DNA from: Bog-756 sp038210245
GTDB taxonomy: Bacteria > Actinomycetota > Acidimicrobiia > Acidimicrobiales > RAAP-2
Direction of reading: 5' to 3'
DNA length: 64,000 nt
Assembly (NCBI GenBank): GCA_038210245.1
Contig: JBBQWW010000008.1
Coordinates: 1 to 64,000, forward strand
The notes under the pieces were generated by a model that searched no databases, was not told where the DNA came from, and was given only the letters and a program-made list of their open reading frames with translations. Below, piece after piece: positions 23,976-33,111 of the stretch. The position numbers and the translations under genes are program-made. Every line of letters starts with the position of its first letter. The first letter of the stretch is position 1.

Positions 23976-25463
23976 TCATCCGTCCCCGTCCCCGTCGCGG
24001 GCCCGGCTCCGCGCCGTGCGCAGCCGTTCGAGGGTCCGCTCCGGTCCCAGCACCTCCATCGACTCGAACAGGGGAAGGCCGACCCGCTTTCCGGTCACCG
24101 CCACCCGGATGGGGGCCTGGGCCTTGCCCAGTTTGCGCCCCATCCCTTCCGCCACGGCCAGTGTGGCGGCGTGGAGACGGTCGTGGGTCCACTGGTCGGT
24201 GAGGCCTTCGTAGGCCTCGATGGCTGCCGACAGGATGTCCACCGCCGCCGCGTCTCCGGCCACGGCCTTGGCCCAGGCGTCCGCGTCGATGACCGGATGG
24301 TCGAGGAACAAGAAGTCGACCATGCCCGGGACCTCTCCCAGCAGGGCCACCCGCTCCTGGACCAGGGGGGCCACCCGGGCGAACACCCCGGGATCGAAGT
24401 CGGCGTCGGGCCATGGTGGCCCGCCACCGGTCAGCCAGGGCTCACACGCGGCCGTGAATGCCTCGGTGGTCATGGCCCGTACGTACTCGCCGTTCATGTG
24501 GGTGAGCTTGGCCACGTCGAAGAATGCCGGCGAGTGGTTGACGTGCCCGAGGCGGAACCACTCGATCATCTGGTCGGTGTCGAAGATCTCCTCACCACCG
24601 GGTGGACTCCACCCCAGCAGGGCCAGGTAGTTGACGAAGGCCTCGGGCAGATAGCCCTGGTCCCGGTACTCCTCCACCGCTACCTTGTCCCGACGCTTGG
24701 AGATCTTCTTGCGCTGCTCGTTGACCAGCAGGGGCAGGTGGGCGAAGAAGGGCAGCCCCGGCGTGTCGACGGGCCCGGGCCCGGTAGAGCCGTCCGTCTT
24801 CCAGCCCATCGAACGGAAGGCCGCCCATACCAACACCCCCCTTGGGGTAGTGGGCAAGAGGTCCTCCCCCCGGATGACATGGGTGATGGCCATGTCGATG
24901 TCGTCCACCACATTGGCCAGGACGAACAGGGGGGCGCCGGTGGCCTTGACGGCCACGAAGTCGTCGATGGTGGCGGAGGGGAACTCGACCGGTCCACGGA
25001 TCAGGTCATCCACGACGGTGACGCCGTCGTCGGGGGTGCGGAAGCGCAGGGCCCGACCGTCCCCCCGGGTCAGGCCGCGCTCCCGGCAGAAGTTGTCGTA
25101 GCCCGGGGTCTGGACCCCGGCGGCGCGGTTGCGGGCGTCGATCTCGTCCCGGGTGCAGTCGCAGGCGTAGAGGAACCCGCCCTCCCACAGGGCGTCGATG
25201 GCCTGGTGGTAGCGGTCGGTGCGCAGCGACTGCCGATACGGCCCCTCGTCGGGGTCCATCGACAGCCAGTGCAGGGCCGAGATGATCCCGTCCACCCACT
25301 CCTCGCGTCCGCGCTCGGCGTCGGTGTCCTCGATGCGGAGCACGAAGGTACCCCCGGACTGTCGGGCCACCAGCCAGTTGAACAGTGCGGCCCGGGCGCT
25401 GCCGACGTGGAAGTAGCCGGTGGGCGACGGGGCGAATCGGACCCTCGGGGTGTCCCCGGGCAC
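23976..25463 (-). CDS. gltX: Glutamyl-tRNA synthetase
   Basis: A 495-residue class I aminoacyl-tRNA synthetase charging tRNA-Glu (and, in most actinobacteria, tRNA-Gln for amidation). The HIGH signature is in RFAPSPTGYFHVGSARAALF (His19), and KMSKS appears as KKISKRRDKVA near residue 246. FVLRIEDTDAERGREEW and LPLLVNEQRKKISKR are diagnostic. Length and C-terminal anticodon-binding region are normal. It starts at GTG 7 nt after the ferredoxin stop. The tRNA genes for Glu and Gln 5 kb away are probably a coincidence. Confidence 0.95.
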   Translation of the reverse strand: MPGDTPRVRFAPSPTGYFHVGSARAALFNWLVARQSGGTFVLRIEDTDAERGREEWVDGIISALHWLSMDPDEGPYRQSLRTDRYHQAIDALWEGGFLYACDCTRDEIDARNRAAGVQTPGYDNFCRERGLTRGDGRALRFRTPDDGVTVVDDLIRGPVEFPSATIDDFVAVKATGAPLFVLANVVDDIDMAITHVIRGEDLLPTTPRGVLVWAAFRSMGWKTDGSTGPGPVDTPGLPFFAHLPLLVNEQRKKISKRRDKVAVEEYRDQGYLPEAFVNYLALLGWSPPGGEEIFDTDQMIEWFRLGHVNHSPAFFDVAKLTHMNGEYVRAMTTEAFTAACEPWLTGGGPPWPDADFDPGVFARVAPLVQERVALLGEVPGMVDFLFLDHPVIDADAWAKAVAGDAAAVDILSAAIEAYEGLTDQWTHDRLHAATLAVAEGMGRKLGKAQAPIRVAVTGKRVGLPLFESMEVLGPERTLERLRTARSRARDGDGDG

Positions 25464-25470
25464 CCCTGGG

Positions 25471-25668
25471 TTACTCGTCTTCGACGATGGTGATGGCGCC
25501 GGTGGGGCAGCCGTTGGCCGCCTGGCGTACCTTCTCCCGCAGATCCTCGCCCGGGTTCTCGTTCAGCACGTAGAGAAAGCCGTCGTCACGGACCTCGAAC
25601 ACCTCGGGGGCGATGCCCATGCACACCGCGTTGCTGGCGCACTCGTCGTAGTCGACAACGATCTTCAC
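25471..25668 (-). CDS. Small [3Fe-4S]/[4Fe-4S] ferredoxin
   Basis: A 65-residue single-cluster ferredoxin (MKIVVDYDECASNAVC at the N terminus, QAANGCPTGAI near the C terminus). Only three Cys are present (10, 16, 54) and the variable position between the first two is Asn: C-x2-N-x2-C. This resembles actinobacterial ferredoxins that serve cytochrome P450s, in which that residue varies and tunes the cluster. It starts at GTG. It is first of a minus-strand group with gltX, a YdcF-like gene and the PMH-like gene. No P450 lies nearby, so its partner is unknown. Confidence 0.88.
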   Translation of the reverse strand: MKIVVDYDECASNAVCMGIAPEVFEVRDDGFLYVLNENPGEDLREKVRQAANGCPTGAITIVEDE

Positions 25669-25801
25669 GTGATGCCTCCGGATGCTCGGCGAACCAGGCC
25701 GAGTGTATCGGTCCCCGTCGGAGGCACCGGGCATCCGCCCCTCCCCGACCGACGGCCCGGCCCGGACCCTGGCGATGGCCACGACGGCCCGACCCTTCGG
25801 G

Positions 25802-25808
25802 TAATACT
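25802..25808 (+). promoter_or_regulatory. -10 element of the phosphoesterase gene (TAATACT)
   Basis: TAATACT, preceded by GG, ends 6 nt before the ATG at 25815. Leaderless start is likely. Confidence 0.45.
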
Positions 25809-25814
25809 CAGGCC

Positions 25815-27080
25815 ATGGCCCCGCCCACCACCACGCCCACCCCCTCGAGTCGACGGACGGGGCCAGACCGGATCCGACGGGCGTTTCCCCTGGTGGCAGC
25901 CTTGGCCATCCTGATGGCCGCCTGCTCGTCGGCGAGCACCTCGTCCCCCACCACCACGGCACCGGGCCCCGCCACCACCGGGGAGAGCAACGGCCTGCCG
26001 GCCATCCGCCACGTCTTCGTGATCGTCCTCGAGAACGAGGGGTTCGACACCACGTTCGGGCACCCCGCGTCCGACCCCTACCTGGCCTCTTCCCTGCCGG
26101 CGTCGGGAGCCCTCCTGTCCGACTACTACGGCATCGGCCACAACTCCAACGACAACTACATCGCCCTCCTCTCGGGCCAGGCCCCCAATCCGTCCAACCA
26201 GGCCGACTGCCCGGTGTTCGCCGACTTCCCCGCGACTGCCACTGTGGCCCCCGATGGCCAGATCTCCGACTCGGGCTGCGTGTTCCCCACCTCGGTGACC
26301 ACCGTGGCCAACCAGTTGGACCAGGCCCACCTGACGTGGAAGGGCTACATGGAGGACATGGGCAACATCGCCACCCGGGAGTCGGCGGTTTGTGGGCATC
26401 CGGCGGTCGGCACTCCCGACCTCACCGAACGGACCGTCCCCGGTGACGGCTACGCCACCCGCCACAACCCCTTCGTCTACTTCCACTCCATCATCGACGA
26501 CACTGCGCTGTGCAACACCCGAGTGGTGCCGCTGGGGTCAGCCACCGGAGCCCTCCCGACCGGCGCTCCGTCGGGTGTGACCGGACTGGCCAGCGACCTG
26601 AAGTCCGTCGCCACCACACCCAACTTCAGCTTCATCACTCCCAACCTGTGCAGCGACGGGCACGACGCACCCTGTGTCAACCAACCGGGCAGTGACTCGG
26701 GCCTGACCAACATCGACACCTTCCTGCAGACCTGGGTTCCCCTCATCACCAGCTCCCCGGCGTTCAAGAAGGACGGTCTCTTGGAGGTCACCTTCGACGA
26801 GGCGGACACCGATGGTGGGAATCCGGCCAACGCCACCGCCTGCTGCAACGAGATCCCCGGGCCGGCCTCGGCCCAGCCCGGCCTCTACGGGCCGGGGGGC
26901 GGACGCACTGGGGCCGTCCTCCTCTCGCCGTTCATCAAGGGCGGTACCACCTCGTCAGTGCCCTACAACCACTTCTCGACGCTGGCCACGGTCGAAGAGC
27001 TGTTCGGGCTCACCAAACTGGGCCAGGCCAGAACGGTCAGCGCCACCTTCGGCCCGGACATCTTCACCCAGGCCGGCTGA
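25815..27080 (+). CDS. Lipoprotein phosphoesterase (phospholipase C/acid phosphatase family)
   Basis: A 421-residue exported protein with a lipobox-like ILMAAC at residue ~37 and a Ser/Thr/Pro linker. The catalytic domain (70-415) matches the phosphoesterase family PF04185: HVFVIVLENEGFDTTFG near the start, LLSDYYGIGHNSNDNYIALLSGQ, LLEVTFDEADTDGG and GRTGAVLLSPFIKGGT. These give the Glu/Asn/Asp metal and nucleophile region of the alkaline-phosphatase-like fold. It probably cleaves phosphate mono- or diesters outside the membrane. Several Cys pairs could form disulphides. The substrate is unknown. Confidence 0.85.
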   Translation: MAPPTTTPTPSSRRTGPDRIRRAFPLVAALAILMAACSSASTSSPTTTAPGPATTGESNGLPAIRHVFVIVLENEGFDTTFGHPASDPYLASSLPASGALLSDYYGIGHNSNDNYIALLSGQAPNPSNQADCPVFADFPATATVAPDGQISDSGCVFPTSVTTVANQLDQAHLTWKGYMEDMGNIATRESAVCGHPAVGTPDLTERTVPGDGYATRHNPFVYFHSIIDDTALCNTRVVPLGSATGALPTGAPSGVTGLASDLKSVATTPNFSFITPNLCSDGHDAPCVNQPGSDSGLTNIDTFLQTWVPLITSSPAFKKDGLLEVTFDEADTDGGNPANATACCNEIPGPASAQPGLYGPGGGRTGAVLLSPFIKGGTTSSVPYNHFSTLATVEELFGLTKLGQARTVSATFGPDIFTQAG

Positions 27081-27107
27081 GACCGGACCGGCCCGACCAC
27101 GGGGCCG

Positions 27108-27842
27108 TCACCGGGGGTCATCCCAGCTCGGCGCCTGCCGAGACAGCCTCCCGGCGGCCACCGCCACCGCCACCATGAGGACGAGGGCCACCAGCAGTCC
27201 GAGTGGCCGACTGACTCGAAGCTCCAGAACGGCCCCGACCAGGGCACCCACGAACATGGCCCCGGCGGCCAGGCCTCGGCGCCCGATCCGCGAGTTGGCG
27301 CCCCCGCCGATCCGACTCTCGAACGCCGCCCCGGCGATGGTCTGGGTGAGCACCGTGGTGGTCAGATCCGGCACCGCCAGCTTGCGGGCGGTGCCGTTCT
27401 GCAAGCCGGCCCCGAGAGCGAGCAGCATCACCAGGACGTACCGGGTGGCCCCCGCACCGGGGTCAGCGACTGTCCATCCGATGATGACGGCCGCCGCGGT
27501 CACCCCGACCTCGAACGTGGCTGTCACCGCCAGTACCCGGCCCCGCCGAGGCCCGAGGTGGGTGACGATCCGACCGCTGCCGGCCGCGCCCAGGGCGAAG
27601 GCCGCCAAGGCCAGGGCCGACGCCGCCAGCGAGAACCCCTTGGCGCCGGCCAGGGCGAAGGCCAGGAAGACCACGTTGCCGGTCATGTTGGCCACGAACA
27701 CGTGCCCGAGCTCGAGATAGCTGAAGGCATCCACCAGGCCCGTCACCACGGTGAGGGCGAGCAGCATGGGCTGGAGTGGGCCGTGTCGGTCCCCCGCCGG
27801 TGGGGTGATGGTCTGCCAGGCGTCGTTCACGGTGCTCAGCAT
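27108..27842 (-). CDS. DUF1275 (YoaK-like) membrane protein
   Basis: A 244-residue protein with six or seven hydrophobic segments, matching DUF1275: an early VTGLVDAFSYLELGHVFVANMTGN, then repeated Ala/Gly/Val helices, and VLMLLALGAGLQNGTARKL in the middle. The ATG at 27842 is chosen because AGGAGG lies 6 nt upstream. The function of the family is unproven; some members are annotated as transporters. It lies 79 nt downstream of the ABC-F gene on the same strand and may be co-transcribed with it. Confidence 0.85.
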   Translation of the reverse strand: MLSTVNDAWQTITPPAGDRHGPLQPMLLALTVVTGLVDAFSYLELGHVFVANMTGNVVFLAFALAGAKGFSLAASALALAAFALGAAGSGRIVTHLGPRRGRVLAVTATFEVGVTAAAVIIGWTVADPGAGATRYVLVMLLALGAGLQNGTARKLAVPDLTTTVLTQTIAGAAFESRIGGGANSRIGRRGLAAGAMFVGALVGAVLELRVSRPLGLLVALVLMVAVAVAAGRLSRQAPSWDDPR

Positions 27843-27921
27843 CAAGGGCCTCCTGTAGATCGGCGTTGTCGCCCCCACCTAATCACCGCCACCCCCACCG
27901 AAGCCACGACCGGCCCGACCG

Positions 27922-29604
27922 TCAGGTCAACTGGATGGAACGGGTGATGTCCACCGACTCCAGCAGCTGGCGGTCGTGGGAGACCAGCAGCAGGGTGCCC
28001 CCGAAACCGGACAGGGCCTCCTCCAACTGCTCGATGGCGGGAAGGTCGAGATGGTTGGTCGGCTCGTCGAGCACCAAGAAGTTGACCCCGAGGGCCTGAA
28101 AGACGGCCAGCTCGGCCCGGGTGCGTTCGCCCGGCGAGAGGGAGTCCGGGCGTCGGGTCACATGCTCGGCGCCCAGTCCGAACTTGGCCAACAGCGAACG
28201 GGCCTCGGACTGGGTAATCCCGCACCGGTCGGTGGTCCATCGGACCAGGTCGGGGCGGTCGGTGGTCGATCGAACCAGGTTGCCCCCGCCGCCGAGCCGG
28301 CGCCGATCCTGACCCAACTCGCCCACCACCACACTGGGTCCCATCCATCGTTCGCCTTCGGCCAGGGGCAGTGCGCCGAGGAGCGCCGCCACCAGGGTGG
28401 ACTTCCCCGTGCCGTTGGACCCGGTCAGCGCCACCCGCTCGCCCCAGTCGATCCGGAGGTCCACCGGTCCCATCCGGAAGGTCCCCCGTTCGATGACCGC
28501 TCCGCCCAGTCGGGCCACCACCGCCCCGGCCCGGGGAGCCTCTTCGATCGAGAACTGGAGGTCCCATCCCTCCCACGGCTTCTCCACCACGTCGAGGGCC
28601 TCCCGGGCCCGATCGGTCTGGCGGGCCTTGGCGGCCAGCTTCTCGGTGCGGTTGATGCGGAAGTCGCGCTGGGCCTTGTCGTTGTCCTTGGCCTGCCGGC
28701 TCTCCTTGCGGACGCCGGTGGTGGCCCACTGGCGCTGCCGTTCGGCCCGCTCGTCCAGCTGGCTCCTCCGCCGTTGGTAGAGCTCGTGCTCCTCGCTGGC
28801 GTGCCGTCGGGCGTTGACCCGCTCGGCCAGGTAGCCGCTCCATCCGCCCCCGAACTCGTGGCCGGTCCGGCGGTGGACGTCAAGCTCGAGCACCGTGGCC
28901 ACCGTGCGGCCGAGGAAGTCCCGGTCGTGCGAGACGACCACCATCCCGCCGTGTCGGGAGCGCACCCACCCCTCGAGGCGCTGCAGCCCTTCGAAGTCGA
29001 GGTCGTTGGTGGGCTCGTCCAGCAGGGTCAGGTCGAAGCGCGAGAGCTCGACGCCGGCCAGCGCCACCTTGGCCCGCTGACCACCCGAGAGAGTCGACAC
29101 CGATTGGGCTGCCACCCCCGGACCAAGTCCAAGGTCGACCAGCACTGCGTCGATGCGGGCGTCGAGGTCGGCCACCCCGAGGGAGCCGAACCGCTGGAGG
29201 GCCGCCTCGTAGCGTTCCTCGGCGGCCGGGCCGCCCGTCGACAGGCCGGCAGCCGAGGCGGCCAACTCGACCTCCGCATCCGCTCCCCCGGTCCGGCGGG
29301 TCAGCCACTCCCGCACCGACTCCCCCACCCCCGCCTCGTGCTCCTGGGCCAGGTAGCCCACCGTGGCCGAGGGGGGATCTCGGGTGATCCGACCAGCATC
29401 GGGCGGGAGTAGTCCAGCCAGGATCTGGAGCAGGGTGGACTTGCCCACCCCGTTGGGCCCGATCACCCCGATGCAGCTGTCCGGCCCGATGGTGAGGGAG
29501 ACGTCGTCGAGGACGGTCCGACCTCCCCGGTCATGGGTGAGGTGGCGAGCCACCAGCGTGGCCGGGGCCGTGGTGGGGGGTGGGTTGGAACGGTGCGCAG
29601 GCAA
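27922..29604 (-). CDS. ABC-F ATPase
   Basis: A 560-residue soluble twin-ATPase without membrane domains. Domain 1: Walker A GPNGVGKST, signature LSGGQ, Walker B LTLLDEPTNDLD. A charged linker (RRRSQLDERAERQRQWATTG) follows. Domain 2: GSNGTGKST, LSPGE and FLVLDEPTNHLD. ABC-F proteins bind the ribosomal E site and act in translation control or protection against antibiotics. Domain 2 carries an extra Arg/Thr/Asp-rich insertion with a short internal duplication (VRSTTDRPDLVRWTTDR) that I would not expect in the core fold. It is closest in architecture to resistance-type or Uup-like members; its biological target is unclear. Confidence 0.92.
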   Translation of the reverse strand: MPAHRSNPPPTTAPATLVARHLTHDRGGRTVLDDVSLTIGPDSCIGVIGPNGVGKSTLLQILAGLLPPDAGRITRDPPSATVGYLAQEHEAGVGESVREWLTRRTGGADAEVELAASAAGLSTGGPAAEERYEAALQRFGSLGVADLDARIDAVLVDLGLGPGVAAQSVSTLSGGQRAKVALAGVELSRFDLTLLDEPTNDLDFEGLQRLEGWVRSRHGGMVVVSHDRDFLGRTVATVLELDVHRRTGHEFGGGWSGYLAERVNARRHASEEHELYQRRRSQLDERAERQRQWATTGVRKESRQAKDNDKAQRDFRINRTEKLAAKARQTDRAREALDVVEKPWEGWDLQFSIEEAPRAGAVVARLGGAVIERGTFRMGPVDLRIDWGERVALTGSNGTGKSTLVAALLGALPLAEGERWMGPSVVVGELGQDRRRLGGGGNLVRSTTDRPDLVRWTTDRCGITQSEARSLLAKFGLGAEHVTRRPDSLSPGERTRAELAVFQALGVNFLVLDEPTNHLDLPAIEQLEEALSGFGGTLLLVSHDRQLLESVDITRSIQLT

Positions 29605-29717
29605 GTGGGGACCTCTCGGGCCGGTGGACGGAGTTCGGACACGGGTTCACCGGCAGTCAGCGCACGGAGGCATGGTAGCGCCCGACCACCGGCCTCGGAC
29701 GGGGTCCCGGCTCTCGG

Positions 29718-29723
29718 TAGGCT
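29718..29723 (+). promoter_or_regulatory. -10 element of the alpha/beta hydrolase gene (TAGGCT)
   Basis: TAGGCT ends 6 nt before the GTG at 29730. Confidence 0.5.
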
Positions 29724-29729
29724 CGCCCG

Positions 29730-30836
29730 GTGGCCCTGAGGACCGAGCCCCGCCGGCCGGGGTACCGCCGACGCAGAGCTCTCGGAGGCCTCGGCCTGGT
29801 GGCGCTGGTGACCCTGGTCGTGGTGGTGGCGACGAACCGCAACGCCCCGACGGCCCTGCCGGCCGCCAACCCCGCGCCGACCGCTCAACCGTCCAGCCGG
29901 CCCTCGACCACCACGACCGTCCCGGCTCCGCACCCCCCGTACGCGGTGGGCACCCTGTCCCTGACGGTGACCGAGGCGGCCACCCGTGGTGGGCCGGCCC
30001 GCACGTTTCCCACCTTCGTGCGGTATCCGGTCCAGGCCGGCGGCGGTGCGGCGGGAGCCGCGCCCGACTCCGCCCTCCGGGCCGCGGGACCGTTCCCTCT
30101 GGTGGTGTTCTCCGGTGGCTTCGCCGTCAGCCCCGAGGAGTACTCGAGCCTGCTCGACCGCTGGGTCTCCGCCGGCTTCGTGGTCGCCGACCCCGTCTAC
30201 CCCTTCACCACCCCTTCGCCCACCCAGGCGCTCGACGAAGGGGACATCGTCCGCCATCCCGGTGATCTCTCGGCGGTCATCACCACCCTGCTGGACGCCG
30301 ACGCCAACCCGACGACCGGTCCCGGGTCCGCCCTGGGCGGGACCATCGACCGCAGCCGGATCGCCGCCATCGGGCACTCGGACGGAGGCGATGTGACCTT
30401 GGCCGCCGTGGCCGACTCCTGCTGTCACGATCCCCGAATCGGCGCCGCCGTGATCCTGTCAGGGGCCGAGTACGCCGCCTTCGGCGGGACCTACTTCACC
30501 GCGGCCCCTGCCGTGCCCCTCCTGGTGGTCCAGGGGACGGCGGACGACATCAATCCGCCCGGGTGCAGTGTCCGGCTCTACGACCGGGCCCCGGCGCCCA
30601 AGTACTACCTGTCCCTCGACGGCCAGTCCCATCAGGGCCCTTACCTCGAGGCCGGCGTGGCCCAGGACACCGTCCAGCAGGTGGTGGTGGACTTCCTGCT
30701 CGGTTCCCTGGAGGGGTCAAGGCCGGCCCAGGCCGCCATGGTCCGGGACGGGGACGTCCCCGCTTCGTCGACCTTGACGGTCGGCACACCGACCGGCCTG
30801 GCCGCCGGCCCCTGTCCGGGGGCGCCGAGCGGCTGA
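29730..30836 (+). CDS. Membrane-anchored or secreted alpha/beta hydrolase
   Basis: A 368-residue protein with a basic N terminus, one hydrophobic helix (GLGLVALVTLVVVVAT, 20-35) and a Pro/Thr linker, then a dienelactone-hydrolase/PAF-acetylhydrolase-like domain. The nucleophile elbow is GHSDGG (Ser217), the acid probably lies in VQGTADDINPP, and the His in GQSHQGPY. LVVFSGGFAVSPEEYSSLLDRW forms the oxyanion-hole region. It probably hydrolyses esters outside the cell. GTG start, leaderless by its -10 spacing. Confidence 0.87.
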   Translation: MALRTEPRRPGYRRRRALGGLGLVALVTLVVVVATNRNAPTALPAANPAPTAQPSSRPSTTTTVPAPHPPYAVGTLSLTVTEAATRGGPARTFPTFVRYPVQAGGGAAGAAPDSALRAAGPFPLVVFSGGFAVSPEEYSSLLDRWVSAGFVVADPVYPFTTPSPTQALDEGDIVRHPGDLSAVITTLLDADANPTTGPGSALGGTIDRSRIAAIGHSDGGDVTLAAVADSCCHDPRIGAAVILSGAEYAAFGGTYFTAAPAVPLLVVQGTADDINPPGCSVRLYDRAPAPKYYLSLDGQSHQGPYLEAGVAQDTVQQVVVDFLLGSLEGSRPAQAAMVRDGDVPASSTLTVGTPTGLAAGPCPGAPSG

Positions 30837-30871
30837 CGGTCCGGACCACCTGGCCGCCCGGACAGGGGCCG

Positions 30872-32026
30872 CTAGGGCTTCTCGCTCCCGACCACCCACA
30901 TGGAGAAGAACTGGGACCCACCGCCGTAGGCCTGACCCAGGGCCAGCTTGGCCCCGTCGACCTGGTGCTCGCCGGCCTGACCCCGCACCTGCATGGCCAC
31001 CTCGAGGAAGCGCAGCATGCCGGACGCCCCGATGGGGTTGGATGACAGCACTCCTCCCGAGGCGTTCCAGGGGATGTCTCCGTCGAAGGCCGTGGCCCCG
31101 GACTCGGTGAGCTTCCATCCGTCGCCCAGGTCGCAGAAGCCCAGGTTCTCCAGCCACATCGGCTCGTACCAGCTGAAGGGCACGTAGATCTCGGCACAGT
31201 CGAACTGCTCCCGGGGGTTGGTGATCCCGGCCTGGGCGTAGACGTCGGCCGAGCAGTCCCGCCCGGCCTGCGGGTTGACCTGGTCCCGTCCGGCGAACAT
31301 GGTCGGCTCCGACCGCATGGCCGTGCCGTGGATCCACGCCGGCGGGAAGTGCCCCGAGACAGCGTCCTCGGCGGCCAGCACCATGGCGGCGGCGCCGTCG
31401 GACGACGGGCAGGCCTCGAGGTAGCGGAGGGGATCCCACAACATCATGGAGTCCTCGACCATCTTCATGTCGATGTCGGCCAGGTGCAGGTGGGCATAGG
31501 GGTTGCGCATGGCGTTCTGGCGGTCCTTGACCGCCACCATCCGTCCGATGTGGTCGGGGGCGCCGGAGCGGCGCATGTAGGCCCGGATGTGCGGGGCGAA
31601 GTACCCACCGGCGCCGGCCAGCAGGGGGGCGGCGAACGGCTGGGGCACCGACAGGGCCCACATGGCATCGGAGTCGGACTGCTTCTCGTAGGCCACGGTC
31701 AGGACCCGCTTGTGGATGCCCGACTTGACCAGATGGGCGGCGACCAGGGCCGTCGACCCGCCGACCGATCCGGCGGTGTGGACCCGGATCATGGGCTTGC
31801 CCACCGCGCCCAGGGCCGGGGCCAGGTAGATCTCTGGCATCATGTTGCCCTCGAACATGTCGGGGGCCTTGCCGATGACCACGGCGTCGATGTCCGACCA
31901 GGTCAGATCGGCGTCGGCCAGGGCGGCTTTGGCCGCCTCCCGGACCAGTCCGGCGATGGAGACGTCCTCCCGCTTGGCCTTGTGGTGGGTTTGGCCCACT
32001 CCGATGACTGCACAGCGCTCGGCCAT
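30872..32026 (-). CDS. Thiolase-like protein without the nucleophilic Cys (Ltp2-type)
   Basis: A 384-residue thiolase-fold protein, last gene of a four-gene operon; the ATG at 32026 shares one base with the preceding TGA. The usual active-site Cys region is replaced by RVHTAGSVGGSTAL, in which Ser or Gly takes the Cys position. The downstream GEH-type motif reads EIYVPFSWYE with Tyr for His, and NASGGVLSSNPIGASG is present. Loss of Cys and gain of Tyr recall the Ltp2 retro-aldolase of steroid side-chain breakdown, which works with a DUF35 partner, as is present here twice. A retro-aldol role on an acyl-CoA side chain is inferred. Confidence 0.85.
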   Translation of the reverse strand: MAERCAVIGVGQTHHKAKREDVSIAGLVREAAKAALADADLTWSDIDAVVIGKAPDMFEGNMMPEIYLAPALGAVGKPMIRVHTAGSVGGSTALVAAHLVKSGIHKRVLTVAYEKQSDSDAMWALSVPQPFAAPLLAGAGGYFAPHIRAYMRRSGAPDHIGRMVAVKDRQNAMRNPYAHLHLADIDMKMVEDSMMLWDPLRYLEACPSSDGAAAMVLAAEDAVSGHFPPAWIHGTAMRSEPTMFAGRDQVNPQAGRDCSADVYAQAGITNPREQFDCAEIYVPFSWYEPMWLENLGFCDLGDGWKLTESGATAFDGDIPWNASGGVLSSNPIGASGMLRFLEVAMQVRGQAGEHQVDGAKLALGQAYGGGSQFFSMWVVGSEKP

Positions 32027-33111
32027 CACTCACCCTCCAGGACGCAGACGAGATTCTGTTGCAGGCAGGGACCCGAAGTGGCGTGGGCCACGGCCCGGTG
32101 GGCCTGCCCCGACCGGATCCGTTCGGCGGCCTCGCCGATCCGGATGAGCCCGGCCGACATGACGGGGTTGGCGGCCAGGGCCCCGCCCGACGGGTTGATG
32201 GTCACCGCCCCATCGAGGCCCAGGGCCTCGCGGAGGATGATCTCCTGGTGGGCGAAGGGGGCGTGGAGCTCGGCCACGTCGATGGGCCCGTCGGCCACAC
32301 CGGCCACGTCGGCGGCCTTGGCCGTGGACGGCGAGGACGTGATGTCACGGGCCCCGAGCGAGTGGGTCTCCATCCGGTGGTCGAAGCCGGTGATCCACAC
32401 CGGCTTCTCCCCCCACTGCAGGGCCTTGTCCCCGGCGGCCAGCACGATGGCGGCGGCACCGTCGGTGATGGGGGGCAGGGTGTGTCGACGCAGCGGGGAG
32501 ACCACGTACTCCTCAGTGAGCAGGGTATCGGCCGGAATGTCGTTGGCCACCTGGGCCTTGGGGTTGTCGAGGGCGTCCTTGCGGCTGCGGGAGGCGATGG
32601 CGGCGAACTCGGCCTCGGTCCCCTTGCCCGCGTCGATGAGGGCCCGGGCCTGCAGGGCGGCCAGGCTCACCGGGTCGGGCCACAGGGGGGCCAGGTAGTA
32701 GGGGTCGAGCTGCAGGGCCATGATCTCCCCCAGGTTGCCCAAGGACGACCGGCCGAAGCTGTAGACCAGGGCGGCGTCGATCTCGCCTTCCTGCAGCAGG
32801 ACCCACGCCTCGTACAGGGCCCAGGCCCCGTCCATCTCCACGTGGCTCTCGGAACGGGGTGGCCACACCCCCACGGCGTCGAGGGCCATGACGAAACTGA
32901 ACGGACCACCGATCAGGTAGTCGGTCGAGCCCGAGCAGATGAAGTCCACGTCGTCCTTGGTGATCCCGATGTTGCCGAATACCTCGGCCACCACCGGCAT
33001 GAGCATCTCCACCTCGTTGCGCTCGTCGTCCTGGCGGACGTTCTGCATCTGGGCGAACGAGGCAATCGACACCGGCCGCGGCGTGCGGCGGGAACCCTGG
33101 GCGGCGCTCAC
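32026..33111 (-). CDS. Second thiolase-like protein without active-site Cys
   Basis: A 361-residue thiolase-fold protein, coupled by overlaps on both sides. The position of the catalytic Cys falls in SESHVEMDGAWALYEAW, with Glu or Met instead. The C-terminal motifs ELHAPFAHQE (His retained) and NPSGGALAANPVMSAG are normal for SCP2-type thiolases. It is distinct from the other copy (little shared sequence outside motifs), so the two may form a heteromeric complex with the DUF35 proteins. No conventional thiolase activity is expected. Confidence 0.83.
   Translation of the reverse strand: MSAAQGSRRTPRPVSIASFAQMQNVRQDDERNEVEMLMPVVAEVFGNIGITKDDVDFICSGSTDYLIGGPFSFVMALDAVGVWPPRSESHVEMDGAWALYEAWVLLQEGEIDAALVYSFGRSSLGNLGEIMALQLDPYYLAPLWPDPVSLAALQARALIDAGKGTEAEFAAIASRSRKDALDNPKAQVANDIPADTLLTEEYVVSPLRRHTLPPITDGAAAIVLAAGDKALQWGEKPVWITGFDHRMETHSLGARDITSSPSTAKAADVAGVADGPIDVAELHAPFAHQEIILREALGLDGAVTINPSGGALAANPVMSAGLIRIGEAAERIRSGQAHRAVAHATSGPCLQQNLVCVLEGE

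Noticed and set aside
18653..25463. Functional link between tRNA-Glu/tRNA-Gln and gltX because they lie 5 kb apart
   Set aside because: They are separated by unrelated operons; proximity alone is not evidence.
27976..29412. Long plus-strand open frame opposite the ABC-F gene
   Set aside because: It is a GC-rich antisense shadow: no recognisable domain, while the minus strand has all ABC-F motifs.
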